In this document: positions 19,702 through 29,873 of the stretch, piece after piece
Position numbering within the stretch: the first letter of the stretch is position 1
How the letters are laid out: the number at the start of each line of letters is the position of its first letter
NCBI GenBank assembly: GCA_024280375.1
Contig: JAJRQF010000089.1
Span: forward strand, 1 to 64,000
Length of the DNA: 64,000 nt
Source of the DNA: Alphaproteobacteria bacterium
GTDB lineage: Bacteria > Pseudomonadota > Alphaproteobacteria > Rhizobiales > Rhizobiaceae
Reading direction: 5' to 3'
Position numbers and translations under genes: made by a program
Notes under the pieces: model-generated
Seen by the model: only the letters and a program-made list of their open reading frames with translations
Databases searched by the model: none
Told to the model about the DNA's origin: nothing

Positions 19702-21159
19702 TTGTCGAAAATTACCTCCCTCACCGATGAAGCGCTGATCGCGCTGGATGGCTTGCAGGACGCGGCCTATAATCTGGTATCGCCAAGCCTGCGCTTTGGG
19801 GTGACCGGCCTTTCGCGTGCGGGCAAAACGGTATTTATTACCTCGCTGGTGCATAATCTCATTCATGGCGGCAAGCTGCCGCTGTTTTCGGCGCAATCGT
19901 CCGGACGGTTGGCGCGGGCCTATCTGGAACCGCAGCCGGATGATAACGTGCCGCGCTTTCAATATGAGGATCATCTGAATTCATTACTGGAAGATCGCAT
20001 CTGGCCGCAATCCACCCGCGCCATATCTGAATTGCGGCTGACACTTGAATATGAATCGGCCAGTGCATGGAACCGCACATTTGGACGCGGCAAAATCTCG
20101 CTGGATATTGTCGACTATCCGGGTGAATGGCTGCTCGATCTGCCTTTGCTTGGAAAGACCTATGAGCAATGGTCGCGCGAGGCATTGGCCCTTTCGCGGC
20201 TGCCGGTTCGTGCGCCGCTGGCAAAAAAATGGCATACAAGGCTTGGCCAAATCGACCCGAGTGCAGACGAAGACGAGGCCATCGCCCGCGAGTTGGCATC
20301 CCTGTTTACCGACTATCTGCGCGAATGCCGCAAGGACAATACGGCGCTTTCAACTTTGCCGCCGGGGCGATTTCTCATGCCCGGTGATCTGGAAGGATCA
20401 CCCGCCCTTACCTTTACACCGCTTGATCTGGATGGTGAGCAAGGGGCTGAAAAACAGTCGCTGCACGCGATGATGGCACGGCGGTATGAATCCTATAAAT
20501 CCATCGTAGTGAAACCCTTCTTTCGCGAGCATTTTGCCCGCATTGACCGGCAAATTGTGCTGGTCGATGTTTTGCAGGCGCTCAATGCCGGCCCGGATGC
20601 GGTGTCTGATCTGGAAAATGCCTTGCAGGATATATTGCAGTGTTTTCGCCCCGGTGGCGGCTCATGGCTTTCGACGCTGTTTTCCACCCGCACCGACCGG
20701 ATATTGTTTGCCGCGACCAAGGCAGACCATCTGCACCACGAGAACCACGACCGACTGGAAGCCCTGCTTTCGCATCTGGTTGATGGGGCAGTTGAAAAGG
20801 CCAAATTTGCCGGGGCCAAGGTCGATGTGGTGGCTTTGGCTGCAATTCGCGCCACAAGCGAGGCGGAACTGAAAGAAGGCAATGGGGTGTTGCCATTGAT
20901 TGTCGGCACTCCGATGAAAAATGAAAAAATCGACGGCGAGACCTTTGATGGTGCAACCCAAACGGCTATTTTTCCGGGCGATCTGCCAAAAAACGCAAGA
21001 AATGCGCTTGCCGGTGATGCGGCCGCGCGGACCGATTTGAACTTTGTGCGCTTTCGGCCACCGCGGCTTGAGGAAACCAACGAGGGAATTACCCTCTCCC
21101 TGCCGCATATTCGGCTGGACCGGGCGCTTGAATTTTTGCTGGGGGACAAATTACGATGA
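19702..21159 (+). CDS. YcjX-family P-loop protein (DUF463)
   Basis: A 485-residue protein with a Walker A motif GLSRAGKT at 36-43 and a likely DIVDYPGEW Walker B region near 136-144. It belongs to the YcjX/DUF463 family of predicted GTPases whose function is uncertain; in gammaproteobacteria the gene is linked to envelope stress. The predicted start is TTG at 19702 with no good ribosome site, so initiation is unclear. The next gene overlaps it by four bases (ATGA), the same pairing as ycjX-ycjF in E. coli, which supports joint function. Confidence 0.9.
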   Translation: MSKITSLTDEALIALDGLQDAAYNLVSPSLRFGVTGLSRAGKTVFITSLVHNLIHGGKLPLFSAQSSGRLARAYLEPQPDDNVPRFQYEDHLNSLLEDRIWPQSTRAISELRLTLEYESASAWNRTFGRGKISLDIVDYPGEWLLDLPLLGKTYEQWSREALALSRLPVRAPLAKKWHTRLGQIDPSADEDEAIARELASLFTDYLRECRKDNTALSTLPPGRFLMPGDLEGSPALTFTPLDLDGEQGAEKQSLHAMMARRYESYKSIVVKPFFREHFARIDRQIVLVDVLQALNAGPDAVSDLENALQDILQCFRPGGGSWLSTLFSTRTDRILFAATKADHLHHENHDRLEALLSHLVDGAVEKAKFAGAKVDVVALAAIRATSEAELKEGNGVLPLIVGTPMKNEKIDGETFDGATQTAIFPGDLPKNARNALAGDAAARTDLNFVRFRPPRLEETNEGITLSLPHIRLDRALEFLLGDKLR

Positions 21160-22250
21160 GCGAGGATTTAAAACCGCCCAGAAAACCTCGCGCCATCCGG
21201 CTGGATGACTCGCCGCAAGCGTCTTCATCCGCAAAAGAAAAAACCCCACCAAGCCCGCGCAAACCACGGGCCGAAAAAGATATGAGCCTACTTGTCGCCG
21301 TTCCAGATGATGCGGCACAGGCACTGCCCGGCGATGAGCAGGACGCGATTGCTGACATGCTGACGCCTGCACCGGCTGCGAAAACAAAACGCGGTTTTTC
21401 ATTCGGCAAAATGCTGCTTGCCGGTCTTGCGGCCCTGATGTCGCTTGCAACCGCTCTTGCGATTGACCAGCTGGTTCGCGATCTATTTGCCCGCAATGAG
21501 TGGCTTGGCTGGGTTTCGCTTGGATTGACCATCATAGTTATTTTGGCAGCAATCGGATTGGGAGTGCGCGAATTTCGCGGGCTGATGCGGGCCAGAAAAA
21601 TAGAGAATTTTCGCCATATGGCGGCCGACACTCTTGAAACCGCATCGCGCCAATCTGCCGGAAAACTGGTAGACGGGTTGATGGATCTTTATCAATCGCG
21701 ACCGGACACGGCACGCGGGCGGGCCAAAATGGACAGCCTGCACGGTGAAATCATTGACGCGGTTGATCTGGTCAAACTTGCCGAGCGTGACCTTGTTGGG
21801 CCGCTCGACATAAAGGCGCGTGAATTGGTGATGAATGCGGCCAAGCGGGTGAGCGTGGTGACCGCGATTTCTCCACGAGCCCTGGTTGATCTGGCCTATG
21901 TGGCCTATGAAAATATGCGGCTCATTCGCCAATTATCCGAACTATATGGCGGCCGGCCAGGCACGTTGGGCATTTGGAAGCTGGCCCGAAATGTCATTGC
22001 CCATTTGGCGGTTACCGGTTCTATCGCTGTTGGCGATAGTATTATCCAGCAATTTGTTGGCCAGGGTCTTGCGGCAAAACTCTCATCGCGTTTGGGCGAA
22101 GGAGTGGTGAATGGATTGCTGACTGCCCGCGTGGGCATTTCCGCGATCGACCTATGCCGACCCTTGCCATTTATTACTCAATCCCGGCCCGGCATTGGCG
22201 ACTTTATGGGTGATCTGGTTTCAGGCACCGGTTCAAAGAAATCCAGATAA
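21156..22250 (+). CDS. YcjF-family membrane protein (DUF697)
   Basis: A 364-residue inner-membrane protein. The first 85 residues are polar and charged, two hydrophobic segments lie at about 87-105 and 118-138, and the C-terminal DUF697 region (about 225-345) contains further hydrophobic stretches. It matches the YcjF/TIGR01620 family. Coupling with the preceding P-loop gene suggests that YcjF anchors or regulates that protein. No enzymatic motif is visible. Confidence 0.88.
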   Translation: MSEDLKPPRKPRAIRLDDSPQASSSAKEKTPPSPRKPRAEKDMSLLVAVPDDAAQALPGDEQDAIADMLTPAPAAKTKRGFSFGKMLLAGLAALMSLATALAIDQLVRDLFARNEWLGWVSLGLTIIVILAAIGLGVREFRGLMRARKIENFRHMAADTLETASRQSAGKLVDGLMDLYQSRPDTARGRAKMDSLHGEIIDAVDLVKLAERDLVGPLDIKARELVMNAAKRVSVVTAISPRALVDLAYVAYENMRLIRQLSELYGGRPGTLGIWKLARNVIAHLAVTGSIAVGDSIIQQFVGQGLAAKLSSRLGEGVVNGLLTARVGISAIDLCRPLPFITQSRPGIGDFMGDLVSGTGSKKSR

Positions 22251-22406
22251 TTATTGGCAGCTGCTCTGCAATGCGACATATGCAAAATTTGCAACATATT
22301 GTGATGGTGATAAATCAAGGGCTATGCAGTAATGAAGGAATGCGTTAACCATTAAAGCGGATATTGGCTTCAATTGTACAATTGAGATTTGTGAATAGGA
22401 ATATTT

Positions 22407-22937
22407 ATGTTCGGGTTTAGACTGGCCTCCTTCAGTGTTGTCTTGTTGCTGATCAGCGGACTAACCTTGCCTTCACTTGCCAATGAACGCATTTATTTTA
22501 ATTCAATTGAGGGTAAATGGTCTGGCCCCGGCAATATTGTTGCGGGCAAGTACAAAGGCACCCGTTTTACCTGTAACTTTACTGGCAAAAAACCAAAAGC
22601 CGTAACCGGTATGAAAATTGATGGTAGCTGCCGGGTTGGCGTTTTTTCTCAACCCATGTCGTTTGAAATTATCAAAAAAGGTCGCAGCTATCGCGGCAAA
22701 TTTTTAGATGGGGCAAAAGGCAAAGGTCTCGATATTGTTTCCGGCAGGTTGCGCGGCAACAAGCTAGTTGTTGGCATTAACCGCAAAAAGCTGAATGGCG
22801 CTATGGTCGCCAAATTAAATGGCAAAAACCAGATGAATATTACAATTTCGGTGCGGGTCGATAAAAGGCTCATTCCGGTTATTGGCCTGACCCTGAACCG
22901 CAAAGCCGGTATTGTGAAAACCAGCGTTCTGGATTAA
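22407..22937 (+). CDS. Small secreted protein of unknown function
   Basis: A 176-residue protein with a clear signal peptide (hydrophobic core at about 6-22, likely cut after PSLA). The mature part is basic and rich in Gly, Lys and short beta-strand patterns (WSGPGNIVAGKYKGTRFTC), with two cysteines that could form a disulfide. It begins with ATG at 22407 behind AGGAA. Its stop overlaps the stop of the convergent folK gene by four bases. I do not recognise the family. A periplasmic beta-sandwich or lipocalin-like fold is possible but unproven. Confidence 0.75.
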   Translation: MFGFRLASFSVVLLLISGLTLPSLANERIYFNSIEGKWSGPGNIVAGKYKGTRFTCNFTGKKPKAVTGMKIDGSCRVGVFSQPMSFEIIKKGRSYRGKFLDGAKGKGLDIVSGRLRGNKLVVGINRKKLNGAMVAKLNGKNQMNITISVRVDKRLIPVIGLTLNRKAGIVKTSVLD

Positions 22938-23464
22938 ATTAAGAGTTTACCCGGCTTCCACCAGTCACCATCCTGTTCAATTTTTTCAATTCCACTGCGG
23001 TCTGCCAGATCGCGCCAATGCGTAACATTCTCACCTTCAATCATAAGGTCCGGCGCTATTTCGGCCAATGGAATTAGCACAAAAGCTCTTTGCAGCATTC
23101 GTGGATGCGGCACGGTGAGTTTAGGGTTGTTGCTCTCGTAATTGTCGATCGTCAGCACATCAATATCAATGGTGCGCGGGCCCCAGCGAATGGTTCGCAC
23201 CCGTTTGAGGTGCTTTTCTGTTTCCAGACATTCTGCCAGCAATTGCAACGGTGAAAGTGAGGTTGAAACCTCAACACAGGAATTGACAAACCAGTCCTGA
23301 TTTTTGATGCCCCAGGGCGGGGTTTTATACAGCGAGGATATTTTGGTGATTTGCAGGGCTGGGCGCCCATGCAGTTGGTCAAGTGCCTTGCGCATGGCAT
23401 CCACCACATCGCCAATATTACCACCCAACCCAAGGGTGGCCCTGTATGTTTCGCCTTTATTCAC
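22934..23464 (-). CDS. folK: Hydroxymethyldihydropterin pyrophosphokinase
   Basis: Transfers pyrophosphate to 6-hydroxymethyl-7,8-dihydropterin in folate synthesis. Motifs are GLGGNIGD near the start, the YKTPPWGIKNQDWFVNSC segment and RTIRWGPRTIDIDVL, which carries the Mg-binding aspartates. I choose the GTG at 23464 (begins NKGETYRATLGLGG, about 176 residues) because a GGAT ribosome site precedes it and it lies two bases after the folB stop. A TTG at 23494 would add ten residues overlapping folB. It is the last gene of folP-folB-folK. Confidence 0.93.
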   Translation of the reverse strand: MNKGETYRATLGLGGNIGDVVDAMRKALDQLHGRPALQITKISSLYKTPPWGIKNQDWFVNSCVEVSTSLSPLQLLAECLETEKHLKRVRTIRWGPRTIDIDVLTIDNYESNNPKLTVPHPRMLQRAFVLIPLAEIAPDLMIEGENVTHWRDLADRSGIEKIEQDGDWWKPGKLLI

Positions 23465-23466
23465 GC

Positions 23467-23844
23467 TCAATCCGGTTGGCCCTGCGGCCAGCAAACGGTA
23501 ACTTCCACATAGTCAAAAATACCTGGCACAGCCGCATTGGGTTTTCTGATGGTGATTTCGGCTTTCTTGACCAGAGGAAAATCTTTGCAGACGGCTTTTG
23601 CGACTTCCAACGCCAGCGCTTCAATCAAGTAACGTCTGGTGCCGGTGACCATTTCCTCTATCAGCGCAAATACCTCGCCATAGTGAACGGTTCCCTCGAT
23701 TTCATCATTGATCAAGGCATCGCCCGGTGCGACTTGCAAAATGGCATCAACAAAAAACCGCTGGCCTAATACCGCCTCTTCGGAGTGAACACCGTGGCGG
23801 GCAAAAAACGCGCAATTTTTCAGCACAATTTGATAGTTGCTCAA
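23467..23844 (-). CDS. folB: Dihydroneopterin aldolase
   Basis: A 125-residue enzyme that splits dihydroneopterin into hydroxymethyldihydropterin and glycolaldehyde. Key features are CAFFARHGVHSEEAVLGQRF at the N-terminus with the conserved H-G-V and E, and the later KAEITIRKPNA. The start is TTG at 23844, overlapping the folP stop (TTGA), with AGG about nine bases upstream, so translation is coupled to folP. The length is normal. Confidence 0.95.
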   Translation of the reverse strand: MSNYQIVLKNCAFFARHGVHSEEAVLGQRFFVDAILQVAPGDALINDEIEGTVHYGEVFALIEEMVTGTRRYLIEALALEVAKAVCKDFPLVKKAEITIRKPNAAVPGIFDYVEVTVCWPQGQPD

Positions 23845-24740
23845 TTCAAATCACCTTTATTTTCGACCTGATCGGCCCTTTGTGTTGTCAGCAACGCATC
23901 CGCCACTTTCAGCGCATCCACATTGGCCTCGACATTATGAACCCGGAATATCGAGGCTCCCTTCAATCGTGCGACCACGCTGGTTGCTGCGGTTGCCATA
24001 TCGCGATCGCTGGCGCTTTCGTGGCCGGTTATCGCCCCTAAAAACCTTTTTCGCGACGTACCAACTAAAAGCGGCAAGTCAAATTGGTGCAATTCTTCAA
24101 ACCTTGCCAGCAATTGCATATTTTCTTCCATGCCTTTGGCAAAGCCAATGCCCGGATCAAGCACAATGGCGGAACGCTCAACCCCGGCTTCATTGGCAAT
24201 CTTAAGCGATTGCCCCAGATAAAATTTCTGATCATCAATAACATCGTCAAGTTTTGTGCGCTCACGCCCCGAATGCATGATCACGACCCCTGCCCCGGTG
24301 CGGGCCACCACACCCGCCATGCCGTCGTCCTTTTGCAGACCCCAGACATCGTTGATGATATGGCAACCGGCATCAATAGCCGCTTCGGCAGTTTCTGCCC
24401 GATAGGTGTCGATTGATAATAACGCATCACCTTGCGCGGCCAGCGCCTGAATAACCGGCAAGACCCGGCCGATTTCAGTCTCGCCATCAACGCTTTGAGC
24501 GCCCGGGCGGGTTGATTCTCCGCCAATATCGACGACTTGCGCGCCCGCGGCGATCATTTTATTTGCGGCCGCAACCGCCAATTTCGGGTCGAAATTTATA
24601 CCGCCATCGGAAAATGAATCCGGGGTCACATTAAGAATGCCCATCAAAACCGACTTGGCGCCCAGTTCAAGAACGCGCCCATGGGCCAACGACCATTGGT
24701 GCGGTGTGACAGAAAAAGAAGCAGATGCGGGATCACTCAT
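23841..24740 (-). CDS. folP: Dihydropteroate synthase
   Basis: Condenses hydroxymethyldihydropterin pyrophosphate with p-aminobenzoate; the target of sulfonamides. Diagnostic motifs are MGILNVTPDSFSDGG, DIGGESTRPGAQ and LDPGIGFAKGMEENM, then LVGTSRKRFLG. I use the ATG at 24740 (begins MSDPASAS, 299 residues); a TTG at 24752 lies four codons upstream. It heads the folP-folB-folK operon, which reads away from the divergent MFS gene. Confidence 0.96.
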   Translation of the reverse strand: MSDPASASFSVTPHQWSLAHGRVLELGAKSVLMGILNVTPDSFSDGGINFDPKLAVAAANKMIAAGAQVVDIGGESTRPGAQSVDGETEIGRVLPVIQALAAQGDALLSIDTYRAETAEAAIDAGCHIINDVWGLQKDDGMAGVVARTGAGVVIMHSGRERTKLDDVIDDQKFYLGQSLKIANEAGVERSAIVLDPGIGFAKGMEENMQLLARFEELHQFDLPLLVGTSRKRFLGAITGHESASDRDMATAATSVVARLKGASIFRVHNVEANVDALKVADALLTTQRADQVENKGDLN

Positions 24741-24866
24741 TTCATATCTCAATTAAATCCAGGTCGTGATGACATTCAACCCGCCCTTATCACGCCCGGT
24801 TCGCCATTCCTACTAATAATCAATGGCCCAATTGCTCATTTACAGGAATACTGTTAGCGGTGAATA

Positions 24867-26096
24867 ATGGACACTTCCTCACACTCAAAATCAACGCAGA
24901 AGACCGGTAATAATTCAGGCTCGGATGATTGGCGAACGCCGGCCTTACTGCTGATGCTTATGGCGGCTGCCATGCAGCTTGCATTTGCGTCGTGGAACAG
25001 CCTGATGAACAATTTCGCGGTCAATGTGTTGAGTTTCACCGGCAAGGAAATCGGCATTCAACAATCCATTCGTGAAATACCGGGTTTTTTGTCCTTCGCG
25101 GCCGTATTCCTGTTATTTGCCATGCGCGAGCAAACATTGGCAATGATATCCCTTTTGCTGCTTGCGGCCGGTGTGGCGGCCACAGGGTATTTTCCAACGG
25201 CGATGGGATTTTATATCACGACGTTTATTGGCTCGGTGGGGTTTCATTATTATGAGACGATGCATCAGTCTTTGACATTGCAATGGCTACCGAAAAAGAC
25301 CGCTCCAATTACCATGGGAAAAATATTGAAAGTTGCGGCCTTTGCCCAATTAATGGCCTATGGTATGGTTTACTTCACCTCCAAATATTTGCAGTTATCG
25401 TTCACATCCGTATTCATGCTTTGCGGTGCCGCCACAGCGGTAATCGTTCTGGCAATGTGGATATTGTTTCCGGTTTATCCTGAAAAAGTCGTTCAACATA
25501 AGAAGCTGGTTTTTCGCAAACGCTATTGGCTCTATTATGCGCTTACCTTTATGAGCGGTGCCAGACGCCAAATATTCATTGTTTTTGCCAGTTTTATGAT
25601 GGTGCAACGCTTTGGCTATGCGGTGCATGAGATTGCATCACTTTTTATTATCAACGGTTTGATCTCCATGTGGATTGCCCCAAAAATTGGTGAAATGATT
25701 GCTAAAATTGGTGAGCGGAAAACCCTGACCATCGAATATACTGGTTTGATAATTGTATTTTCTGCCTATGCAATTGTTCAAGACCCCTGGATTGCTGCCG
25801 CCCTTTACGTTGTCGATCATGGGTTTTTTGCCATGGCCATTGCCCAGAAAACTTACTTTCAAAAGATTGCAGATCCTGCTGATATTGCGCCAACTACCGG
25901 CGTTGCCTTCACCATCAATCATATTGCGGCGGTGATTATCCCGATTACATTTGGCCTGTTATGGTTGGTGAACCCCTCGGCGGTATTTTTTGCCGGCGCT
26001 GGAATGGCGGCTATCTCGCTTGTCTTGTCGAGACTGATCCCCAGGAACCCGGCACCGTCAGTGGAAAACATTTGGGCCGAACAGCGAATAAGCTAA
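24867..26096 (+). CDS. MFS-type transporter
   Basis: A 409-residue membrane protein with about twelve hydrophobic segments, a polar N-terminus of about 25 residues and a central charged loop (about 205-225, EKVVQHKKLVFRKRYW), the usual MFS plan. The substrate cannot be told from sequence. The two HExxH protein genes follow on the same strand, 66 bases later, so they may be cotranscribed. The start is ATG at 24867. No regulator is adjacent. Confidence 0.82.
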   Translation: MDTSSHSKSTQKTGNNSGSDDWRTPALLLMLMAAAMQLAFASWNSLMNNFAVNVLSFTGKEIGIQQSIREIPGFLSFAAVFLLFAMREQTLAMISLLLLAAGVAATGYFPTAMGFYITTFIGSVGFHYYETMHQSLTLQWLPKKTAPITMGKILKVAAFAQLMAYGMVYFTSKYLQLSFTSVFMLCGAATAVIVLAMWILFPVYPEKVVQHKKLVFRKRYWLYYALTFMSGARRQIFIVFASFMMVQRFGYAVHEIASLFIINGLISMWIAPKIGEMIAKIGERKTLTIEYTGLIIVFSAYAIVQDPWIAAALYVVDHGFFAMAIAQKTYFQKIADPADIAPTTGVAFTINHIAAVIIPITFGLLWLVNPSAVFFAGAGMAAISLVLSRLIPRNPAPSVENIWAEQRIS

Positions 26097-26162
26097 ATGT
26101 TACCGAACTGCGCTTGCGAACGGGGTACAATTCGTTATCATTCCCTATTGGAGGGAACTTTT

Positions 26163-26765
26163 GTGTCAGTAAATATTGCTACCCTTATATTAAAAAAATC
26201 ATTGTTAGCCTTGGCTGTTTTTTCGGGTGCTGCTGGTTGTACAGCAACATCGAAAACGGTTGTTACACTTGATTATTATCAGGTTGGCGGCACTACTCTT
26301 GCTCAAATTGATAAAGAAATCAAAGACAAAGGGCCGACAATTAATGGATCGGTTCATGCGGTCGCGATCTCGAGAATAAAGATGATTCCAAATATATCAT
26401 TCCAGCCATTTGAGGGTGGATGTGCTGTGAAACGCGCTCAGATCAAAGTGCGGGCAACCGTATTGTTGCCAAAATGGAAAAACCGTCGACGGGCGAGCAA
26501 AAAACTGGGGCAAACCTGGGATAATCTCGACCGTTACACCCGCCTTCATGAGGCAACCCATGTTATTATTGCAGATAAACATGCCCGAAGCCTCGAACAG
26601 AAACTTGGGGCTATACGGATTGGCCGCTCGTGTGAGGAAGCCGGTAAATTGGCAAGACGCACCATTGAAAAGGCCATGAGGAAACATGAAAAAGAGCAAT
26701 TGCGGTTTGACAGTTCAGAAAAGAAACGATTCGCAAAGGCTGCAAGAAGAAGAAAACCCTCTTGA
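26163..26765 (+). CDS. DUF922-like putative zinc-dependent lipoprotein peptidase
   Basis: I place the start at GTG 26163, because GGAGGG (26150-26155) lies seven bases before it; the open frame reaches further upstream but without a ribosome site. The 200-residue product begins with an export signal ending in a possible lipobox (GAAGC, C26), so it may be a lipoprotein. It carries HEATH at 129-133, an HExxH zinc-peptidase motif, and the C-A-V-K-x-A segment about 40 residues earlier. The C-terminus is strongly basic. It resembles the DUF922 family of predicted secreted proteases. The next gene is a paralogue. Confidence 0.78.
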   Translation: MSVNIATLILKKSLLALAVFSGAAGCTATSKTVVTLDYYQVGGTTLAQIDKEIKDKGPTINGSVHAVAISRIKMIPNISFQPFEGGCAVKRAQIKVRATVLLPKWKNRRRASKKLGQTWDNLDRYTRLHEATHVIIADKHARSLEQKLGAIRIGRSCEEAGKLARRTIEKAMRKHEKEQLRFDSSEKKRFAKAARRRKPS

Positions 26766-26804
26766 TAAAACTGGCTTTATAATTTCTAACTGCCGAGTTT
26801 GAAT

Positions 26805-27419
26805 ATGTTACAATATTGCCTATTCCGATTACCCGCCATTTTGGCACTTGCCATTACATTTCTGATTGCGCATGCAAATGTGCCTGTAAATGCTATGGAC
26901 CTTTCGATTAAAACCCGTACAAAATTCTATTCATTTCGCGCCAAAAAATTTCACCAGGTATCAAGACAAATGTTACGCTATGGCCCCAGTTTTGGGCGAA
27001 ATGGTCGCCGCGTATGGGCAAAAGCCAAACGGGAATATGACTGGAAACTGACCTATTTGCGATCAAATGGAAAGTGCGCGGTCAAGCATGCGGAAGTTCG
27101 CATGAAAATTACCTACACATTGCCAAGACTGGAAAATGAACGCCAGGTTTCCCATAGATTTCGGTCGAAATGGAAACAGGTTTACAATATTCTGCACCGC
27201 CATGAGCTTAGGCATGGGCGAAATTATAAATTCCTGGCGAAAAAACTCACCCACGATCTTCAGCGGCTGAAGCCACAGCGCAATTGCTTTGCCTTAAAAC
27301 GATCGGCGAGACGATTGGATGACAAACTGCACAATCAGGATATTCGGCGAAACCGCAGGCTTGAATCAGGTGAAAGACGCCGGTTAACCCGCCTGCAACG
27401 AAGAATTGAGCGCGGGTGA
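26805..27419 (+). CDS. Second DUF922-like HExxH protein
   Basis: A 204-residue secreted protein beginning at ATG 26805; a TTG six bases earlier is a weaker option. The signal peptide covers about 1-30 (cut near NVPVNA). It shares with its upstream neighbour a GxCAVKxAE segment, a conserved LP about 15 residues later, a tryptophan and the HExxH motif (HELRH, about 133-137). The C-terminal 60 residues are very rich in Arg and Lys. The pair probably arose by duplication and may act on envelope proteins. The substrate is unknown. Confidence 0.75.
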   Translation: MLQYCLFRLPAILALAITFLIAHANVPVNAMDLSIKTRTKFYSFRAKKFHQVSRQMLRYGPSFGRNGRRVWAKAKREYDWKLTYLRSNGKCAVKHAEVRMKITYTLPRLENERQVSHRFRSKWKQVYNILHRHELRHGRNYKFLAKKLTHDLQRLKPQRNCFALKRSARRLDDKLHNQDIRRNRRLESGERRRLTRLQRRIERG

Positions 27420-27450
27420 TTGTTTAGAGTATCCGAATTTATCGATGGCA

Positions 27451-28545
<1,095 letters not shown>

Positions 28546-28569
28546 CTATATAATACCCGGTTGAAAAAC

Positions 28570-28890
28570 CTATGCCTGACGTTCCGGGACGCGCACGATC
28601 AACCCATCCAATTCTTCCGAAACCTTTATCTGGCACGAAAGTCTGGACGTTGGCTGCACATCGTATGCAAAGTCGAGCATATCCTCTTCCATGACTTCAG
28701 GTTCGCCGGTCTTTTCTTTCCATGCGTCATCAACATATACATGGCATGTTGCGCAGGCACAGGCTCCGCCGCACTCGGCTTCGATACCTGGAACTGAATT
28801 TTTTACGGCATTTTCCATGACGGTGGAGCCGACTTCCGCGTCGACTTCGAAACTCTTACCGTCAAACGTGATAAAACTAATCTTTGGCAT
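28570..28890 (-). CDS. Adrenodoxin-type 2Fe-2S ferredoxin
   Basis: A 106-residue cytoplasmic electron carrier. The cluster cysteines are C40, C46, C49 and C86 (pattern Cx5Cx2C then C), the adrenodoxin-type arrangement; C44 is an extra cysteine inside the loop. The charged MEEDMLDFA segment and the C-terminal PERQA are typical. Its transcription runs into the ferredoxin reductase gene, so the two probably form a redox pair, for example for Fe-S assembly or a P450. Confidence 0.94.
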   Translation of the reverse strand: MPKISFITFDGKSFEVDAEVGSTVMENAVKNSVPGIEAECGGACACATCHVYVDDAWKEKTGEPEVMEEDMLDFAYDVQPTSRLSCQIKVSEELDGLIVRVPERQA

Positions 28891-29123
28891 AAGCAGATTG
28901 CCTCGATGCTAAATTCGTGAGGTTTGAATGGTTTAGGGTGGTGCCCTAAATAATCAGCAAATCACTTACTGCCAATTACCAAAACGGGTTTAGTGTTCTT
29001 GCATCGAGAGTCAAGCCCTGACCGATTGCTTACGCAATTTGGTCACATCTAACAGTGAGCAAAGGTGAGCATCAACGGGAGGGATTTACGGTTTCTGCGA
29101 TAAGATCTGTAAATGTTAGAGAA

Positions 29124-29489
29124 TCAGTTCATAATTTCGCGAATATAAGCATTGGCATCATCAACCGCGTTGGCAAGGCCCTTGCAATCGGTAACTTTGC
29201 TGTAATGTTCTTCAATTTTTGCAGCTTCTTCTGCTACCCGCCAGGCGCCCAAACCGCGTGCGGACCCCAAAATAGTATGAGCGACATTCTTACGTTCTTT
29301 GGCCGATTTTGCCGCCATTAACCGCTTTAAATACAATGTGGATTGATTGACAAACAGGCCCAAAACTTCCCGTTCCAGCTCTCTATCACCAAGTGTTTGC
29401 CTGGATAAATGAACCAAATCAACAGGATACACAGGATTGGCAAGAATATTCGCGTGAGCTGATACGGCCTGATTTCCCTGACTACTCAT
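29124..29489 (-). CDS. Stand-alone histidine phosphotransfer (Hpt) protein
   Basis: A 121-residue all-helical protein with an Hpt core. H71 in VAHTILGSARGLGA corresponds to the phosphorylated histidine of the HxLKGSA motif. No kinase or receiver domain is attached. It is divergent from gpr across a 384-base region that carries a CtrA-type box. It could relay phosphate from hybrid kinases such as the one at 2245-4746 and, given the context, might touch cell-cycle control, but that is inference. Confidence 0.85.
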   Translation of the reverse strand: MSSQGNQAVSAHANILANPVYPVDLVHLSRQTLGDRELEREVLGLFVNQSTLYLKRLMAAKSAKERKNVAHTILGSARGLGAWRVAEEAAKIEEHYSKVTDCKGLANAVDDANAYIREIMN

Positions 29490-29873
29490 AATCTTTCCTT
29501 ATCCACTAAATGTCGTTCTTGAATACTGGTGCAAATTCCATGATATAAGGTTAATGATGCATCGAAATCAGGGACATGGTGAACACAGGTTTAAACTTTC
29601 AATTTTAAATATGAACAGTTTAATTATTATGTTAACTTTATTTTAATATTTTTGAGGAGCGCGGTTAAAATTGGTTTCTTTATAGTGCCACAACCGCTAC
29701 GATGCGGTGCGGTAAAAAACGAATTTTGAATATATCATGGGGCAAACTACCAATTTTGCCTGTTGACAAGGAAAAGAGTAAACTGGATTTGCAAATCTCC
29801 AATCGCTGATTATTTTGATTGGCTGAGACGGAAATTTTGACCAGCGAGCGATAAGTAACGAGGGTTTCCGACT
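29490..29873. promoter_or_regulatory. AT-rich divergent promoter region of hpt and gpr
   Basis: A 384-base gap with no gene. It holds a very AT-rich block (about 29585-29655) including the CtrA-type box described separately, and a weak ACCGC/GCGGT hairpin at 29693-29708. A TTGACA occurs at 29763-29768, but no matching -10 element stands at the right distance, so I do not call a promoter precisely. Confidence 0.4.
29632..29646. promoter_or_regulatory. Candidate CtrA box (TTAA-N7-TTAA)
   Basis: The sequence TTAACTTTATTTTAA is a perfect match to the alphaproteobacterial CtrA consensus. It lies 143 bases before hpt and 228 bases before gpr. Because the area is AT-rich the match could be chance, but both neighbours have plausible cell-cycle roles. 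Confidence 0.45.

Noticed and set aside
29763-29785. TTGACA as a sigma-70 promoter for gpr
   Set aside because: No acceptable -10 element occurs at 16-18 bases downstream.
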